From the NCBI GenBank assembly GCA_024138025.1, contig JAMXBD010001041.1:186001-250000 (forward strand): DNA of 64,000 nucleotides, read 5' to 3'. Origin of the DNA: Combretum micranthum. Taxonomy: Eukaryota; Streptophyta; Magnoliopsida; Myrtales; Combretaceae. This document shows, in pieces, positions 1 to 12,460 of this stretch. The notes under the pieces are model-generated. The model made no database searches and was not told where the DNA came from. It was given only the letters and a program-made list of their open reading frames with translations. The stretch's first letter is position 1, and every line of letters begins with the position of its first letter. Both the position numbers and the translations under genes were made by a program.

Positions 1-476
1 ACAAGATCATAATCATCCATTTTCTTTCAAAGAGAGGTTAGTTCATTTGTCACAGCAGTAAAACGATTAAAAGCTTCTTTTATTTTCTCATCAGGTTTTA
101 TTTTGAACAATTCATATTGCTATAACAAGGAATTAATCTTTGTTTCTTTAATAGTGTTACTTCCTTCATAAGTTTTGGATAAAGTATCCTAAATTTCTTT
201 TGCAGTTTCATAAGAAGAAATTAAATAAAATTCAAAAGGAGCTATTGTTGTGAGTAAGAGATTCTTAGCCTTATTGTTCTTCTCAATAAGCTTCAATTCT
301 GCATTAATGAATCCAGTGCTATCAGTAATAGTTACTTGAATATCTTTAAGAGCAATCACCTGCCAAGATCCATAGTCATTAGCCTTTATGTAAGTAGACA
401 TGCGCATTTTCCAATATAGATAGTTAGTGCCATCAAAATATGGAGCTCGGTTAATAGCAATATTGTTTTCAACCAT
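1..476 (-). pseudogene. Copia gag (UBN2-type) 5' part, broken
   Basis: N-terminal half of a Ty1/copia Gag, the capsid-like protein that packages element RNA. It starts at the ATG at 476 with MVENNIAINRAPYFDGTNY, the usual opening of gag polyproteins of this class (an aromatic FDG.NY..W..RM pattern). The frame stays open for 95 codons to a stop near 189. Recognisable gag sequence continues past that stop in the same region to the window edge, with further stops, so the gene is dead. It lies just inside the LTR and primer site at 511-1690, which fixes the element on the minus strand. The rest of the element is outside the window. Confidence 0.8.
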
Positions 477-510
477 TTGAAAAGATCACTCAGTTAAAAT
501 ATATGAACAC

Positions 511-523
511 TGCTTTGATACCA
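511..523 (-). other. Primer binding site (initiator Met tRNA)
   Basis: Reads TGGTATCAAAGCA on the minus strand, one mismatch from the common plant retrotransposon site TGGTATCAGAGC that pairs with the 3' end of initiator methionine tRNA. It sits two bases inside the LTR edge at 526 and upstream of the gag start at 476, as expected for a minus-strand element. Confidence 0.8.
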
Positions 524-525
524 AC

Positions 526-1690
526 TGTTGGTCCCGAAAAGATAATCAAGAGGGGGGGTGAATTGGTTATAAAATTTACTTTTAAAAATTTTGAATAAAT
601 TTCACACCACTTGGTTATTCAACTAAAATGGCTTTGAAACTTTCTTAAAACAATAAACTTACCAAATAAAAAGTTTGAACAATAACTCGGATCAAAATGA
701 TTTGCTTAAGCTCACAAAAAATCAAATATCAATTCAAAACTTTTTACTCCTAGAAACCTTCTGACTAACTCTCTGATTAAGAAAATAAGTGAGTTACTCT
801 CTGATCAACCTTCTGAGCATATATCACAGTTATGAACAACAAATAAAATTGCACGAATTTAAAGAGAGATAAGGGATTAGAGAGTGCAAAGTTGAATTAT
901 AGAGGTTCCGCCTTGAGCGTCAATCCTCTCTTCCAGCTCCAAGCTAGGGTCTCGGTATTTCACACCGGTTGTGTTTCACTATTCAATCAAAACAATAAAA
1001 GTTACAAGAAGTTCTTGCCAATTCTCTTTGGCTACAATTCACTTAGTTTGATTCTCCTAATCAATCAATCTACTAAGCCTACTTGTAACTCTCAACTCAC
1101 TAAGTATAAAATCAAATAAGAGGAACAAAAATTAAGTTTCCTCAAAGTATTCGCTCAAAAGAAAATAATCCTTGGACACATTCCATAAAAATCTGAATTG
1201 TTTTATTTTTTTTAAGTACTTCATATTATACACACTAACTTTCTCTTCAATTGTAATTCGTTGTGAATCAATTTTCAAGTTTAATTCGTCCTTCTTCAAT
1301 AATACGTTTATGAGCTTCCAAAAAAATTAAAATTAATCCCTATGAATATTGAACCAACTTTGTGGAACACGTTGAGCATAGTACCCAAATTATACTCAAC
1401 ATTGGAGCTAGGCCTTCAAAAAATAATTTTGAGATATAATGCTATTTTTGTTCTTTAACCTTCTGACGTTCCTTCTAATAGATCAAATATACTTGCATTT
1501 TGTTGTGGAACCTTCCGAGTAACCTTCTGATATACAAATGGTTCTTAATGAAAATCTTCCAACCTTCTGATATACTTTTTGATATAATTTTATCTTATAT
1601 ACATCTTAAGCTGCACACTATATCAAATATGTAAGAAATCATTTAATCCTTTTTGTTAACATCAAAATCATTATTTGAGAGAAATCAACA
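526..1690 (-). mobile_element. 5' LTR of minus-strand copia element (SIRE-like)
   Basis: On the plus strand it begins TGTTGGTCCCG and ends AAATCAACA, giving the terminal TGTTG/CAACA inverted ends of an LTR, about 1.17 kb long. The right edge is inferred from those ends, because the partner LTR lies outside the window. The long LTR and the end sequences resemble SIRE/Maximus elements, but that assignment is family recall, not a search. Six copies of an AACCTTCTGA-type motif lie within it (near 755, 807, 1457, 1509, 1521 and 1561). Confidence 0.65.
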
Positions 1691-1844
1691 TATACCGACT
1701 TTCCAGATATTGTCATTTGGATGCTTTGGAGGATAATTTTTCAGTCACTAAAGTATAACCTTATTTTTAAATATGGTTGTTGATTTGCATGAGTCCCCTT
1801 AGACTATAGTATCTAATAGAGATCTTATTTTTACAAGTCAATTT

Positions 1845-2112
1845 ATTATTTCGGTTGAGTGGAACTAACTCAACATGTCAAGTGCATACCATCCACAATC
1901 AGATGGGAGGAACAAAAGTGCTTAATAGAGTTATTCAGCAATACCTCAAAAGCTATGTGATGGAATATCCTAAGCATTTAGTTAAATATTTTCCTTTGGG
2001 TAGAGTATTCTTAAAATGCTTCCTTTCGTCAAGGAGCTATTATAACCCCTTTTCAGGTGATTTATGGGAGAGAACCACCTACAATTCCATCTTATATTAG
2101 CGGTACTTCTAA
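1845..2112 (+). pseudogene. Ty3/gypsy integrase fragment
   Basis: A remnant of the integrase core C-terminal part. It shows the SAYHPQSDG-type motif near 1873, then in a shifted frame NRVIQQYLKSYV, and a trailing YG.EPPTIPSYI stretch near 2065-2095 that follows the core in gypsy integrases. At least one frameshift separates the first motif from the rest, and residues normally conserved for catalysis are altered. Sequence upstream of about 1845 is not recognisable. Confidence 0.7.
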
Positions 2113-2113
2113 G

Positions 2114-3043
2114 TGATAAGTCATTTGGACTCTATATTTTTCATAGGATTTTAAGCTCATTTTGTTAAGAATTTTAGATAAAATTCTATAAAACTTATGT
2201 TTTTGACAAATAATGTTGTTTTGAAGCTTTTAGAACTAATGAGTAATAATCAAAGTGTTTTAAGTCAGATTTGGAGCAAAAACAAGTAAAGTAAAGATTG
2301 CAGAAGTTAAGCCTTGTAAAGTCCCAACCGAGGCAAACAAAGGAAGAAAACAACAGAAATTGATCTATCGAGCCTTAACTATGAGACTTTGACATGACCT
2401 TCAACTTAGTTGAAGTGATCGAGCATCATTCTAGAGAAAATACACTATCGAGCCTCAAATCTCGACCATCGACAAGTGCTTTTACAAACCAATTCTTCAT
2501 CAGAATTTCCTTGAGCCTCAGCAATACGAGCCTCAACTTTCTCAAAATTTTCCTTGATAGAGCAATGGACAAAAACACAATTTACTTTAGCAAATCCTGA
2601 AGTCAAGCCTAATTTTGCTTTATTTGAGCATCGACCCACATATCACACGCGACCCTCGACGAGTATTTTCACAGATCATATGTGCGCGTGGAAAGTATCA
2701 CAAATTTTGTTAAAAAGAATATGTCACGTGTCCACAAAGTAGTCCATGCTTTCTGTGCCTAATAGCCTATAAATAAATGGGCAAGCATGCATGTAAGATA
2801 TGTATCAATAGTATAAATAAGCATATCAACGTAGATTAGTTTTCTGAAGGATTCCTGGGTAAAAAAACTTCCATTCCTTCTTACTTGAGAATTTCTTCTA
2901 TTTTTAGGGTAAAATCAATTTAACCCGATATTTGTAATTTCTATGAATTTCTAAGCAATTAATTGATTAATCTTTCTAATCTGATATATTTCTTCTGATT
3001 TGAGCTTATTTTGATAAATCCATGGAGAAATAAACTTTTACAG
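2114..3043 (+). mobile_element. Probable 3' LTR of the old gypsy element, truncated by insertion
   Basis: Starts TGATAAGTCATTTGG directly after the integrase scrap, a common LTR opening. It contains a TATA-like CCTATAAATAAA near 2768, consistent with a promoter. It has no coding content and is cut at 3043 by the Tekay-like element. The normal spacer between integrase and 3' LTR is missing, so an internal deletion is likely. No partner LTR is visible, so the call rests on position and ends. Confidence 0.4.
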
Positions 3044-6000
3044 TGTAAACCCCCGATGTTTTAAGATCAATTAAAGCTTAAACCCTAATTAGAAGTCAAC
3101 CAAAATTCCAAAGTCAACAAAACCTTAATCTATCGTAACCGTTCAAGTCCGGCATCCCGGTTTAAGAAACCCTAAGAAAGTAAGAAAAGAGTTTAGCGAG
3201 TAGAATAGTTCATAATTACCTAAGGAAGCTTAAAAAGATCAGCTTAGTAAAACCGCGACTCGTTTTGAACCCGATCAGACACAGTTCTTAAAAAATGTGT
3301 CCGGGGGCTCAGAATAGTAAAAATGTTCTGAATATACCGTTAGACTCCTAAAAATATAAGATTTTCGAAAATATCAATTTCATAATTTTTCGATAGCTAA
3401 AAATATCAAATATCGCAATTATACGCGTATTTTCTTACTACCGATACTTAAATTGTCATATCTACTTTACATTACACTATTTACTACTATTCTATACTAT
3501 TATCTATCTCTACTTTTTCTTACAACCTACTCTTACAAACCATACCTCTACTTTCTTACAATTTTCATTTCCAATACAACTTCACATCTCTTATATCTTA
3601 CTTTTCATTAACAAAAATACAAAAAAAAATAAATTTCTCTCCCTCTCCCCTCTATAATTTGCACCGGCCCCCCTCTCTCTTGCCCTCTACTTTGTTTTAT
3701 TTTCATTTATTTAATTAACACAATTAACCTCCCACATTTTCCTATAAATATCTCATCTTACTTCTACTTCTTTCACACCTTTCCTATACAAAGTTACTCT
3801 CTCAAATTCTCTATAAGATTCTCTCCCAAAGCTCTCTCAAGTTTAGTTCTCTTAGGTAAAAAAATTTCTTCAAGTCTTTTTTATGTTCATTTACTTAGTA
3901 TGAGCTTAGTGTGAGTTTTCTAAACCATGAAGGTTAAAGAAAGAAACAATATGTTCATACTTTGTTTTTGTTCATGATCTAATTTCTTTATGTTTCTTTT
4001 ATATATATAATTATCTAAATATATCTATGTAGCTATATATATCTTTTAGAGCATACAAGCTCATTTGTTTTACAATTTATTTACTTTCCTTGTAATTTAT
4101 TTACTTTCATGTTATTTTTAAGACTAGTCTTTCTAGTCTTAGACTTGTCCTCATCAAGTCAAAATTTTTTCTTTTTCTTTATGGGATTAGTCTTTTATTA
4201 GTCCCGGGATACCTTGATGAAGCTAAGGTTCCAATACTTGATTTATTTACTAGCTTATTCTTTTACATTATTTTCATAACTCTATGATTCATATTCATGC
4301 ATGAACATATGATTCTTGTCTCGACAAAAAAAAAATAAGGAAAGGTTTTCTTAAAAATAAAAATTCTTTTCTAGAAATAAAAGTAGAACTAAGGAGTCAT
4401 CTTAACAAACTTAAAGGAATTCATAGGAATTTTTATAAACATACATGACATAAAAAGAACTTTTTGAAATAAAAAAAGTTTTACAAAAACTTCACTTTTT
4501 CATCAAGTATTAGAAATTCTTTTCATCAAAATGGAATGATCTCAAGAAACAAAGAAATTATTTCTCTAAATATAGAATTGTTATTACTTTCAAAAAGTGT
4601 TGGAATCTAAGCTTAGAAAATAAAATCATTCCTTAGGAATTTAAAGAAATTACGGAAATTAAATTTAGGAAAAGAAAATACTCATTTGAAATAACTTAAG
4701 ATATTTTCAAAAATAAAAAGGATTATTTCAAAAGTTCTCACTTTCCAAAATCTTTAAAAGACTTTACTTTTTCATAATTTGAGACAACTTCGTTAATTTC
4801 ATACATTCGATATGAGTCAATTAATATGTGTATATATATTTCAAAGGTTTTACAAACTATTATAATACCTATCTCTTCAAAATGAGCTTTTGTTAAAAGA
4901 AGGAATTCAAGTTTATGAAAATTCGTGGTGAATCTGGTCGCCACTTTTTCGGAACCCAAACAACTTAGTTTGATGAAAATAAGTTTAGAAATATATAGAT
5001 CTTTTCGAGTAGGTAGAAAACGGTATATTATATGCGAAATTCCAAGTTAAAATGAGCAAGTTATGGCTATTTTAAGTTGGAATTTCCTCCTATACGATTT
5101 TATAGCGATTTTTAGAAAAATTTAGAATCTTCAAGAATAAAAATTCTATGAAAGACTCAATCTGGGTATTTCATCTTATCTAAGTGAAGAAGGAACCGAG
5201 ATCACTTTTCTAGAAAACTAGGATCTACCAACATGGAGTGAGTTAATCTTTTACTAAGTTACATTTCCTTGTTTGTACCTGTAAGTAGTAGTACTAGAAA
5301 ATAAGGAAAAGATAAATGGACAATTGTTGTGTGACTTGGATTTATGATTGGTTGAATATAAGTTAAGAATATCGAAAGAAGATGTGATAAATAAATTGTG
5401 ATTCTTGTATTGATATGATGAAAATTGTGATTGATCCCCTTTAACTTGAATTCAACATTATTTGGTTAAAAACATATTGAAGTTAATTCATGCATATCAT
5501 ATTTGTGAGTCACATTTATTTCACTACTATTCTTCATGTGGGGAAACGGAGAAGTGGTAGTGGTGGCTAGTAGGAGCCGGGAAGTCTACATGGGCTAGTA
5601 GGAGCCGGGAAGTTTACAGGGAGAGCAGAAACCAGCAAATCTGCAAATATTGATGGTCGTATGGGCTTGTAACCTCCCAATCCCCGACATGGAGGGTGTA
5701 AAATCCATGCTACACATGATTTCCAGTTAATCTTGTGTATATTGTTTGTTTATGTGATTGGTGCATTTTCATATGCTTGACTAAATACTTGTTTGCTATA
5801 TGGAATGGTTCTGTAGATGGGAATTATTTCACTAAGCTAGTTTTGCTTATACTCCTATAGCTTTTTGTTACAGTATGACTATCTTTGGTTGGCACTGAGG
5901 AGCCCTGTATGCCAGGTATGAGCTAAAGCCACTAGGAGTTTTTGAGAGAAGTCATATGTATTTAGTTTTGAACATAGACTTCTAAGAAAATCTTTATAGT

Positions 6001-6306
6001 AGGCTTATGTTATAGTTATGATTACTTTGTTAATAGTTAGTTGAAACAAGACTTTTAAGACGGGGGAATGCCCCTAAGATGATGTAAGGAATTATTATAT
6101 AAATGAAGATTTCATGTTTATTTATATAATTTCTTGCTTGCTTTTATTATCTACTTAAATGTAATACCCCTGTGAGTCTCCTACTATCTTGGAAGCACGC
6201 CTTGCATGCGATATCGAAGCTCCTGCATGAATAAGGTTGTCATTCATTAGCTTTAATATTATATGCAGCGTACTGCTACGTTTAGAGTATCCTTCGGGGC
6301 ATGACA
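3044..6306 (+). mobile_element. 5' LTR of the Tekay-like chromovirus
   Basis: A 3.26 kb LTR beginning TGTAAACCCCC and ending GGGGCATGACA. Its first 2.5 kb aligns by eye with 12713-15241. It contains pyrimidine-rich stretches, a CCTATAAATA promoter-like box near 3743, and a short 28 bp tandem repeat (5565-5620) in which GGCT-AGTAGG-AGCC could fold. No coding capacity is seen. Confidence 0.9.
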
Positions 6307-6314
6307 GTTTAAGT

Positions 6315-6328
6315 TGGTATCAGTGCAC
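6315..6328 (+). other. Primer binding site of the Tekay-like element
   Basis: TGGTATCAGTGCAC, one mismatch from the initiator Met tRNA complement, eight bases downstream of the LTR end at 6306. It marks where minus-strand DNA synthesis would have begun. Confidence 0.85.
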
Positions 6329-6428
6329 AAGTTTTAGATAAAAGATAGTAGAAATAGACTTTAAGATAGATAGTAAGAAGTTAGAACTTAAGCTTAAGAT
6401 CTGATCCTCTTCTTGTTCTATTTGATAG

Positions 6429-7508
6429 CTAACCTTCCCCGAAGTTAAGGAAAAATCCCGAAATTTCCTTAAGGACCCAGATGAGACCTTTGTGAACTAC
6501 CGCCTTAAGTTGAGAGTCCTATGTGAAGAATTTGCATTAGTTGGAAGGCCCCGAACTGCCTGAGAAATGTTTAAGCTATGGAGGAAAGGATTAAAACATT
6601 CTTTATGGAGAAACTTACCCGGAGAACTAAGATTCGATGCTGTAAGTAGGCGAAGGTAGAGTGATGTGGAAGTGATCTACGTGATAGAGAGAATGATGGT
6701 TTTCATGTATAGAGAGACCATGCTACAAGAGATGACCTTTATCTTAAAGGCGGAAGGAACCCAACAGGACCCAGACTTTCGAACCTGGAACAAGTTAGGA
6801 CCCATTTACATCTATGCACATGATGAGTTCGCAGACCACAACGACTAGCTAAGGGCTGACGCAGAAGAACAATTTTACAGGTATGCTGCCTACAGACGTA
6901 TTGTTCTCATGCCATCGGAATGTAGTACCCAACTAAACTCCATCGGGATGCAGCTGGACGTAATCCTAGACGAAGATTTCATCATGGAAGATACCCAAGG
7001 GAATGAAGGAAATGGAGAGACAGAAGGAAACCCTGAAGAAGACCCGAATGAAGACTTGGAACTTGAGGAGACTCCGTCCGTATCTCTCTGGGAAGATAGT
7101 CCTTTAATCCCTAGTCCGGTACCTCCCCGAAGGTTAAGCCAGGATGTTCCTATGGAGACAATTGCGAGAAACAACCCAGTGATGATCTCCGATTCTGAGA
7201 AGGAGGGAAGGAGGGATAACCCACAATGGAGGAATACTTTTGAACCAAGCGAATTTTTGAGAAGCAGGTCTCAAACCCTTACCGTAGCAGTGGCACCTGA
7301 AGAAGGAAACCAAGGAGGATAGGAGGCAACAAATGACACTACCCATGGAGAAAGGATTTCTATGCATGAAGAAGTATGGCCGTCTCAGGCAGTGATCACC
7401 TCGAGGTACAGAGGAAAAAGGATGACCGTTAGTCAGTATCTGCAACAGTTTGTCAAGAGGCAAAACAGTTCCACTAGCCGAAGCATGAACCCAGCACCAT
7501 CACCGTAA
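6429..7508 (+). pseudogene. Extra reading frame between primer site and gag, function unknown
   Basis: One reading frame runs from 6429 to the TAA at 7506 and is interrupted only by stops at 6561 (TGA), 6657, 6846 and 7320 (TAG). That is far fewer than chance in AT-rich DNA of 360 codons, so it looks like a decayed gene. The first 80 codons are mixed and charged (segments such as LRVLCEEFALVGRPRTA and WRNLPGELRFDA). The middle (6950-7080) is strongly acidic, and the last third is rich in S, R, P and Q. There is no clear ATG near its start. It lies where gag would normally begin and is on the same strand as gag. I do not recognise the protein. Extra frames upstream of gag are known in Ogre/Tat elements; I am not aware of this one in chromoviruses. 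Confidence 0.6.
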
Positions 7509-7860
7509 GGAAGGGAAGATTAAGGGAGGAAGAAGTAAAGGAGACGAGCACAACTCGACAAGTCCAACAAGCTTTTTTCTTAGGATTAGGACAGGCATAT
7601 CTTTGTTGCAATGCATGAATATTTTGTTTTTAATTATTATGTTTTAAGTATTTCTATTTTGAACAATTATCTTTTGTTGAGAATGGTAATAACCTTCTCA
7701 AAATATGTAAGGGTTATCACCCTCTTTTGTTTTAATGAAGAGTACCTTGTGTTTGATTTAATGATTTTGATTTGATTGCCTTAAATATTTCTTATGCAAA
7801 TTTTCGATATTTCCGATCTTTTTCCCCTTTTTGCAAAGATTTAAGAAGTCTAAAATTAGA

Positions 7861-9231
7861 ATAATTAACAGACGAGGTAGGAGAGGTAGGAGACGTGAAC
7901 ATCGTGCCTCCAATAATGTTCCAGCTGAACCAGAAAATCGACCAGCAAGTCAACAAGCGGCACCACCAAATCCCCCACCAAATTAACAAGGCGATGTTTG
8001 GGCTGCTATCAACCAACTAGTAGGTCTAGTCAACAACTTTATGCAGCATGCGCAGAACATGCCACCTCCAGCTGCCAATGCACCTGAAGAGACAATTGAG
8101 GCACCTGTACCACCAGAAGCTGAGTCTCAAACTATTCCTTTGCCAGCACCATTGCCACGTCGACCTTACCGAAGTTCCTTGCCAGACTTCATCAAGAGCA
8201 ATAGATATTTTGATGGGAGTTTCAGGAAGCCAGATGAAGCGGAGGACTGGCTGGCACAAATAGAAAGATCATTTGCTGCATATGAAGTACCCCATCACCT
8301 TCGCTTGGATTATGGCACATATATGTTAAGATTCAACGCCAGAGTGTGGTGGGAATCAAAAAGTAGAGAATTGCTGTCACTTGTGACCTGGGCGACCTTC
8401 CGAAGAGAGTTCTTGGAAAATTATTTTCCTGGAAGTTTAAGAGTACAATATAGTGGAGACTTCCTTCACATATCCCAGAAAGGAAGGACGATAGAACAAT
8501 ACGAGATGAAGTTCAGCCGTCTACTCCAATATGCACTGAAATCCTTTAGGCACAATGAAGAATTGAAGAGGCAAGTCTTCCTGAGTGGCCTGGACGAAGA
8601 CTTGAGGATGCGTCTGGAGGAGTTGGATCTAAGGACCCTCCGTGAATTGGTTGAAAGGGCTCACATTATAGAAGGAGCCAAGAAGAGGAAAAGTAAAGCA
8701 CCTGAGAAGAGAACCTTTGTGTTCAGAAAAAGGACTCAAGATAGTTACAGCCCTAGTTTTCAGAACAAGAAGTTTAAACCCTTCAATAGTTACAGAGGAA
8801 GTGGTAGTAGTAACAAAGAGGCATCAAAGGTCAAAGTGACATGCTGGAAATGTAATGAGGAACATTATTCGAAGAGGTGCGGGCTTCAACACAAATGCTA
8901 TTTTTGTGGATACCCTAGCCACAAGATTAGTGACTGCCCGAAGAAGGCTTCCACCGCTTGCTTTGTATGTAAGAAAACTGGGCACTTCACCAATGAATAC
9001 CCGCAGAGAAAGAATGCCTCAGCTAGACCGTTTGGTTCAATGGGAGGAGCTGCATCGGCGAAGAACGGAAGTGGAGGGAGCAACTCAAGTCGTTCTAGAG
9101 CAGCTGTCCATGGAATGAGAATATACAACTTGGAAGGACAGTGGGTGCGTGAAGAGTCGGATGAGGAAGGAGCAGAGTTAGCAGCCATGGATGGAGATTG
9201 TGGCCCAGATTTTGGACTAGTGACAGGTTAG
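7861..9231 (+). pseudogene. Tekay-like gag with three zinc knuckles
   Basis: Gag of the chromovirus. The frame is recognisable from an Arg/Gly-rich start near 7861 (RRGRRGRRREHR), has a TAA at 7984 and is then open from 8041 to 9231 (396 codons after the ATG at 8041). The retrotransposon capsid domain lies around residues 55-210 (FDGSFRKPDEAEDWLAQIER, then WATFRREFLENYFP). It is followed by three CCHC-type knuckles near residues 268-320: CWKCNEEHYSKRC, CYFCGYPSHKISDC, and a third whose last cysteine has become tyrosine (CFVCKKTGHFTNEY). No ATG is visible at the expected N-terminus, so the original start may be mutated. Confidence 0.85.
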
Positions 9232-9359
9232 AATCAAAAAACTCCTTTACCTTTGATGCAAGTTATTAAGTATCCCGCATTCAATTCTTATACTAGAAGT
9301 ATAAAGTTTTATACCCGCAAATAGCTTAAGTATATCAGTTTCGTGATTAGTAAAATTCG

Positions 9360-9790
9360 AGTGCAGGACATGTACGCATAGCAAGTCAAATCGCTTATGC
9401 TTGATCGACATGGAAGCTATGCATTCCTTTATCACCATTAGTCTAGCTAAACAAAATGGTTTACCCATAGATACTATCGCTACCAATTTTCAAGTTAAGA
9501 CCCCCACCAGAAGCATAGTAACAACTAAGGAAGTGCTTAAAGATTGTCCCATGGAGATACAAGGAAGTTACTCTAAGTGTGACCTGATAATCTTGGAAAT
9601 GAGCAAGTATGAAGTAATCTTAGGAATGAGTTGGTTGACATCTGTTAAAACTCTAGTGGATTGTAGACACAAAGAGGTGAAGTTTAAGGATCGAGATGGG
9701 TGTGAAATAGTATTCAAGGGAGAATCCACGGTGAAGTTGAACTCATTTGAGTTAATGGATGATGAAGAGATCAATTTAAGTAACATGGAC
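9360..9790 (+). pseudogene. Gypsy aspartic protease, inactive
   Basis: The protease that would cleave the polyprotein. The active-site region reads IDMEAMHSFI where the family has DTGATHSFI, so the catalytic Asp remains but the following Thr-Gly is lost. Downstream, YEVILGMSWL matches the conserved ILGMDWL strand with Asp changed to Ser. The join to gag is scrambled by stops between 9232 and 9400. Confidence 0.75.
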
Positions 9791-10705
9791 GAAGAAGAAA
9801 AGGAGAAACCTAAGTTGGAATCCATACGCGTGGTTAAGGAATTTCCAGATATGTTTCCAGAATCATTACCTGGATTACCACCCAAGAGAGAGATCGATTT
9901 CGAAATTGACCTATTGGTAAACACAAAGCTGATATCAAAGGCACCCTATCAGATGGCACCAGTGGAACTTAAGGAGCTAAAGACTCAGTTGCAAGACTTA
10001 TTATACCAAGGTTTCATCCGACCAAGTGTATCGCCCTGAGGAGCACCAATGTTTTTCGTGAAGAAAAAAGATGGATTTATGCGTTTATGCATCGATTATC
10101 GGGAGCTCAATAAAGTCACCATAAAAAATAAGCCTCCCAAGGATAGATGATCTTTTTGACCAGCTTCAAGGAGCTATTGTCTTTTCGAGAATTGATCTAC
10201 AGTCAAGATACCACCAGTTGAGGATTAAGGCAAAGGACATACCTAAGACAGCTTTTAGAACTTGCTATGGACATTACGGGTTTTTGGTAATGCCTTTCGG
10301 TTTAACCAACGCACCAGCAGCTTTCATGGATCTCATGAATCGAGTATACAAACCTCTGCAGGATAAATGTGTGATAGTCTTCATAGACGATATTCTGATC
10401 TACTCCGAGACACGAGAGCAACATGAAGAGCACTTGAGAATGGATTACAAACCTTGCGTGAGCATAAGTTGTATGCCAAGTTGTCTAAGTGTGATTTCTA
10501 GTTGGATAGGATATCTTTCCTAGGACATGTCATATCTGGAGAGGGAATATCGGTGGACCCTAAGAAGATCAAGGCAGTGATGGATTGGAAACAACCTAAG
10601 ACTGTTACTGAAGTGAGAAGTTTTCTCGGATTGGCTGGATATTATAGGAAGTTTGTAAAGAATTTTTCTACCATAGCCAAACCCCTAGCTCAGCTAACTT
10701 AGAAG
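9791..10705 (+). pseudogene. Gypsy reverse transcriptase, frameshifted
   Basis: RT domain in several frames. The N-terminal part includes FPESLPGLPPKREIDFEIDL (9850-9910), then a TGA at 10036, then the FFVKKKDG motif and CIDYRELN. A frameshift falls near 10140, before the [10 protein letters not shown] region. The palm motif [16 protein letters not shown] is at 10279 and the catalytic FIDD box is intact near 10384 ([12 protein letters not shown]). After another shift near 10440, [14 protein letters not shown] and [12 protein letters not shown] complete the domain. It cannot be translated as one protein. Confidence 0.85.
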
Positions 10706-11155
10706 GATGAGAATTCATTTGGACGGATAAGAGAGAACAAGGTTTCCAAGAATTAAAGAAAAGGCTTATATCTGCCCCAATTCTAATTCTACCAGACCTC
10801 GAGAAGTCTTATACGGTACATAGTGATGCCTCTAGAAATGGTCTTGGATGCGTGTTGATGCAAGATGGAAAAGTGATTGCTTATGCATCGCGACAACTTA
10901 GGCTCATGAACAGAATTACCCCACCATGATCTGGAGTTAGCCGCCGTTGTGTTTGCGCTTAAGTTATGGAGACATTATTTGTATGGACAAAGGTGCGAAA
11001 TCTACACCGACCATAAGAGCCTCAAGTATCTATTCACAAAGAAGGAGTTGAATATGCGACAATGGAGATGGTTGGAACTCATTACAGATTATGACATTGG
11101 GATAAATTACTATCTAGGGAGAGTAAATGTAGTTGCAGATACCCTGAGTAGGAAG
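10706..11155 (+). pseudogene. Gypsy RNase H, frameshifted
   Basis: Follows RT. It shows the SDAS motif near 10823 (usually TDAS), YASRQL near 10880, a stop and shift near 10925, then [23 protein letters not shown] and ADTLSRKN (to about 11155), the standard order of the RNase H domain. At least two frame changes. Confidence 0.8.
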
Positions 11156-12460
11156 AATTATGGAGAAGTAGCTACCTTGCTCATTAATAAGAAGGAGCTA
11201 ATAAAGGAATTTGAAAGGATGAGTATCGAATTCATAGGGCAAAGTGTGGAAGTAGAAATTGCCAGCCTAGTCATAGAACCCACCTTAGTAGAAAGAATCA
11301 AGAAAGCCCAACGATATGACGAGGCAATTCAAAAGATTAAGGGAGAGGTACAAGAAGGAAAATACACCGATTTTACGATAAATGAAGTGGTGAAAGATTA
11401 TGTGTTCCAGATGATGAGGATATGAGGAAGGAAATTATGAATGAAGCACATCATTCAGGATATACCATGCATCCAAGAGGAACTAAAATGTATCAGGACT
11501 TGAAGAGCCACTATTGGTGGAACGATATGAAGAGAGACATGGCAAGTGAAGGTGGAACATCAAAGACCTGGAGGACTTTTGAAACCCCTGCCGATACCCG
11601 AATGGAAATGGGATCAAATCACAATGGATTTTGTGTGTGGATTGCCAAGAATGTCTGCAGGATATGATGCTATTTGGGTAATAGTGGACCGATGGCCAAA
11701 GACAGCACACTTCCTTCCAATCAACATGACGTACTCCATGGATAAGTTGGCAAGAATATATATAAGGGAAATAGTACGCTTGCATGGAGTGCCCGCTGAA
11801 ATAGTCTCCGACCGAGACCCAAGGTTTGTGTGTAAATTTTGGACGAGCTTATAAAGATGTATGGGAACGATGTTGCACTTCATTACTGCTTATCACCCTC
11901 AGAAAGATGGTCAATCGGAGAGGACGATACAAACTTTGGAAGATATGTTGCGAGCTTGTGTGATAGAGTTTAAAGGAAGTTGGGACACACACCTACCTTT
12001 GGTAGAGTTTGCCTACAACAACAACTACCATTCCACGATCCAAATGCAACCTTATGAAGCGTTGTATGGAAGGAGGTGTCGATCACTTTTGTTTTGGGAC
12101 AATGTAGAAAAGTTGAGCATTGGACCTGACTTGGTACAAGATCCGGTTGACAAGGTGCGGATCATCCAACGAAAGATGAAGGAAGCACAAGATAGACAAA
12201 AGAGCTGCGCAGATATGAAGAGACATGTGCTTGAATTTGAAGTTGGAGACCATGTGTACTTGAAAATAAACCCCATCAAGGGTATTCACCGAGTTCAGGC
12301 ACAAGGAAAGTTGAACCCACGATACATTGGACCTTTTGAAGTGCTTGAGAAAGTAGGAGATCTTGCTTATCGTCTGGCACTCCCTCCCAATATTTATGGA
12401 ATTCACAATGTGTTCTACATATTAGTTTTATGGAAACATGTGCCAGATCCTATCAGGATT
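11156..12460 (+). pseudogene. Gypsy integrase with damaged zinc domain
   Basis: The HHCC zinc domain is half lost: HHSGYTMHPRGTKMYQDL carries the histidines, but the sequence jumps from MKRDMA near 11540 to KVEHQRPGG, skipping the cysteine pair. The core keeps the first Asp (ITMDFVCGLP, near 11623) and the second (IVSDRDPRF, near 11804). A stop and shift fall near 11852, before AYHPQKDGQSERTIQTLEDM, which carries the catalytic Glu. The C-terminal part YIGPFEVLEKVGDLAYRLAL (near 12322) matches the gypsy integrase tail. Confidence 0.85.
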
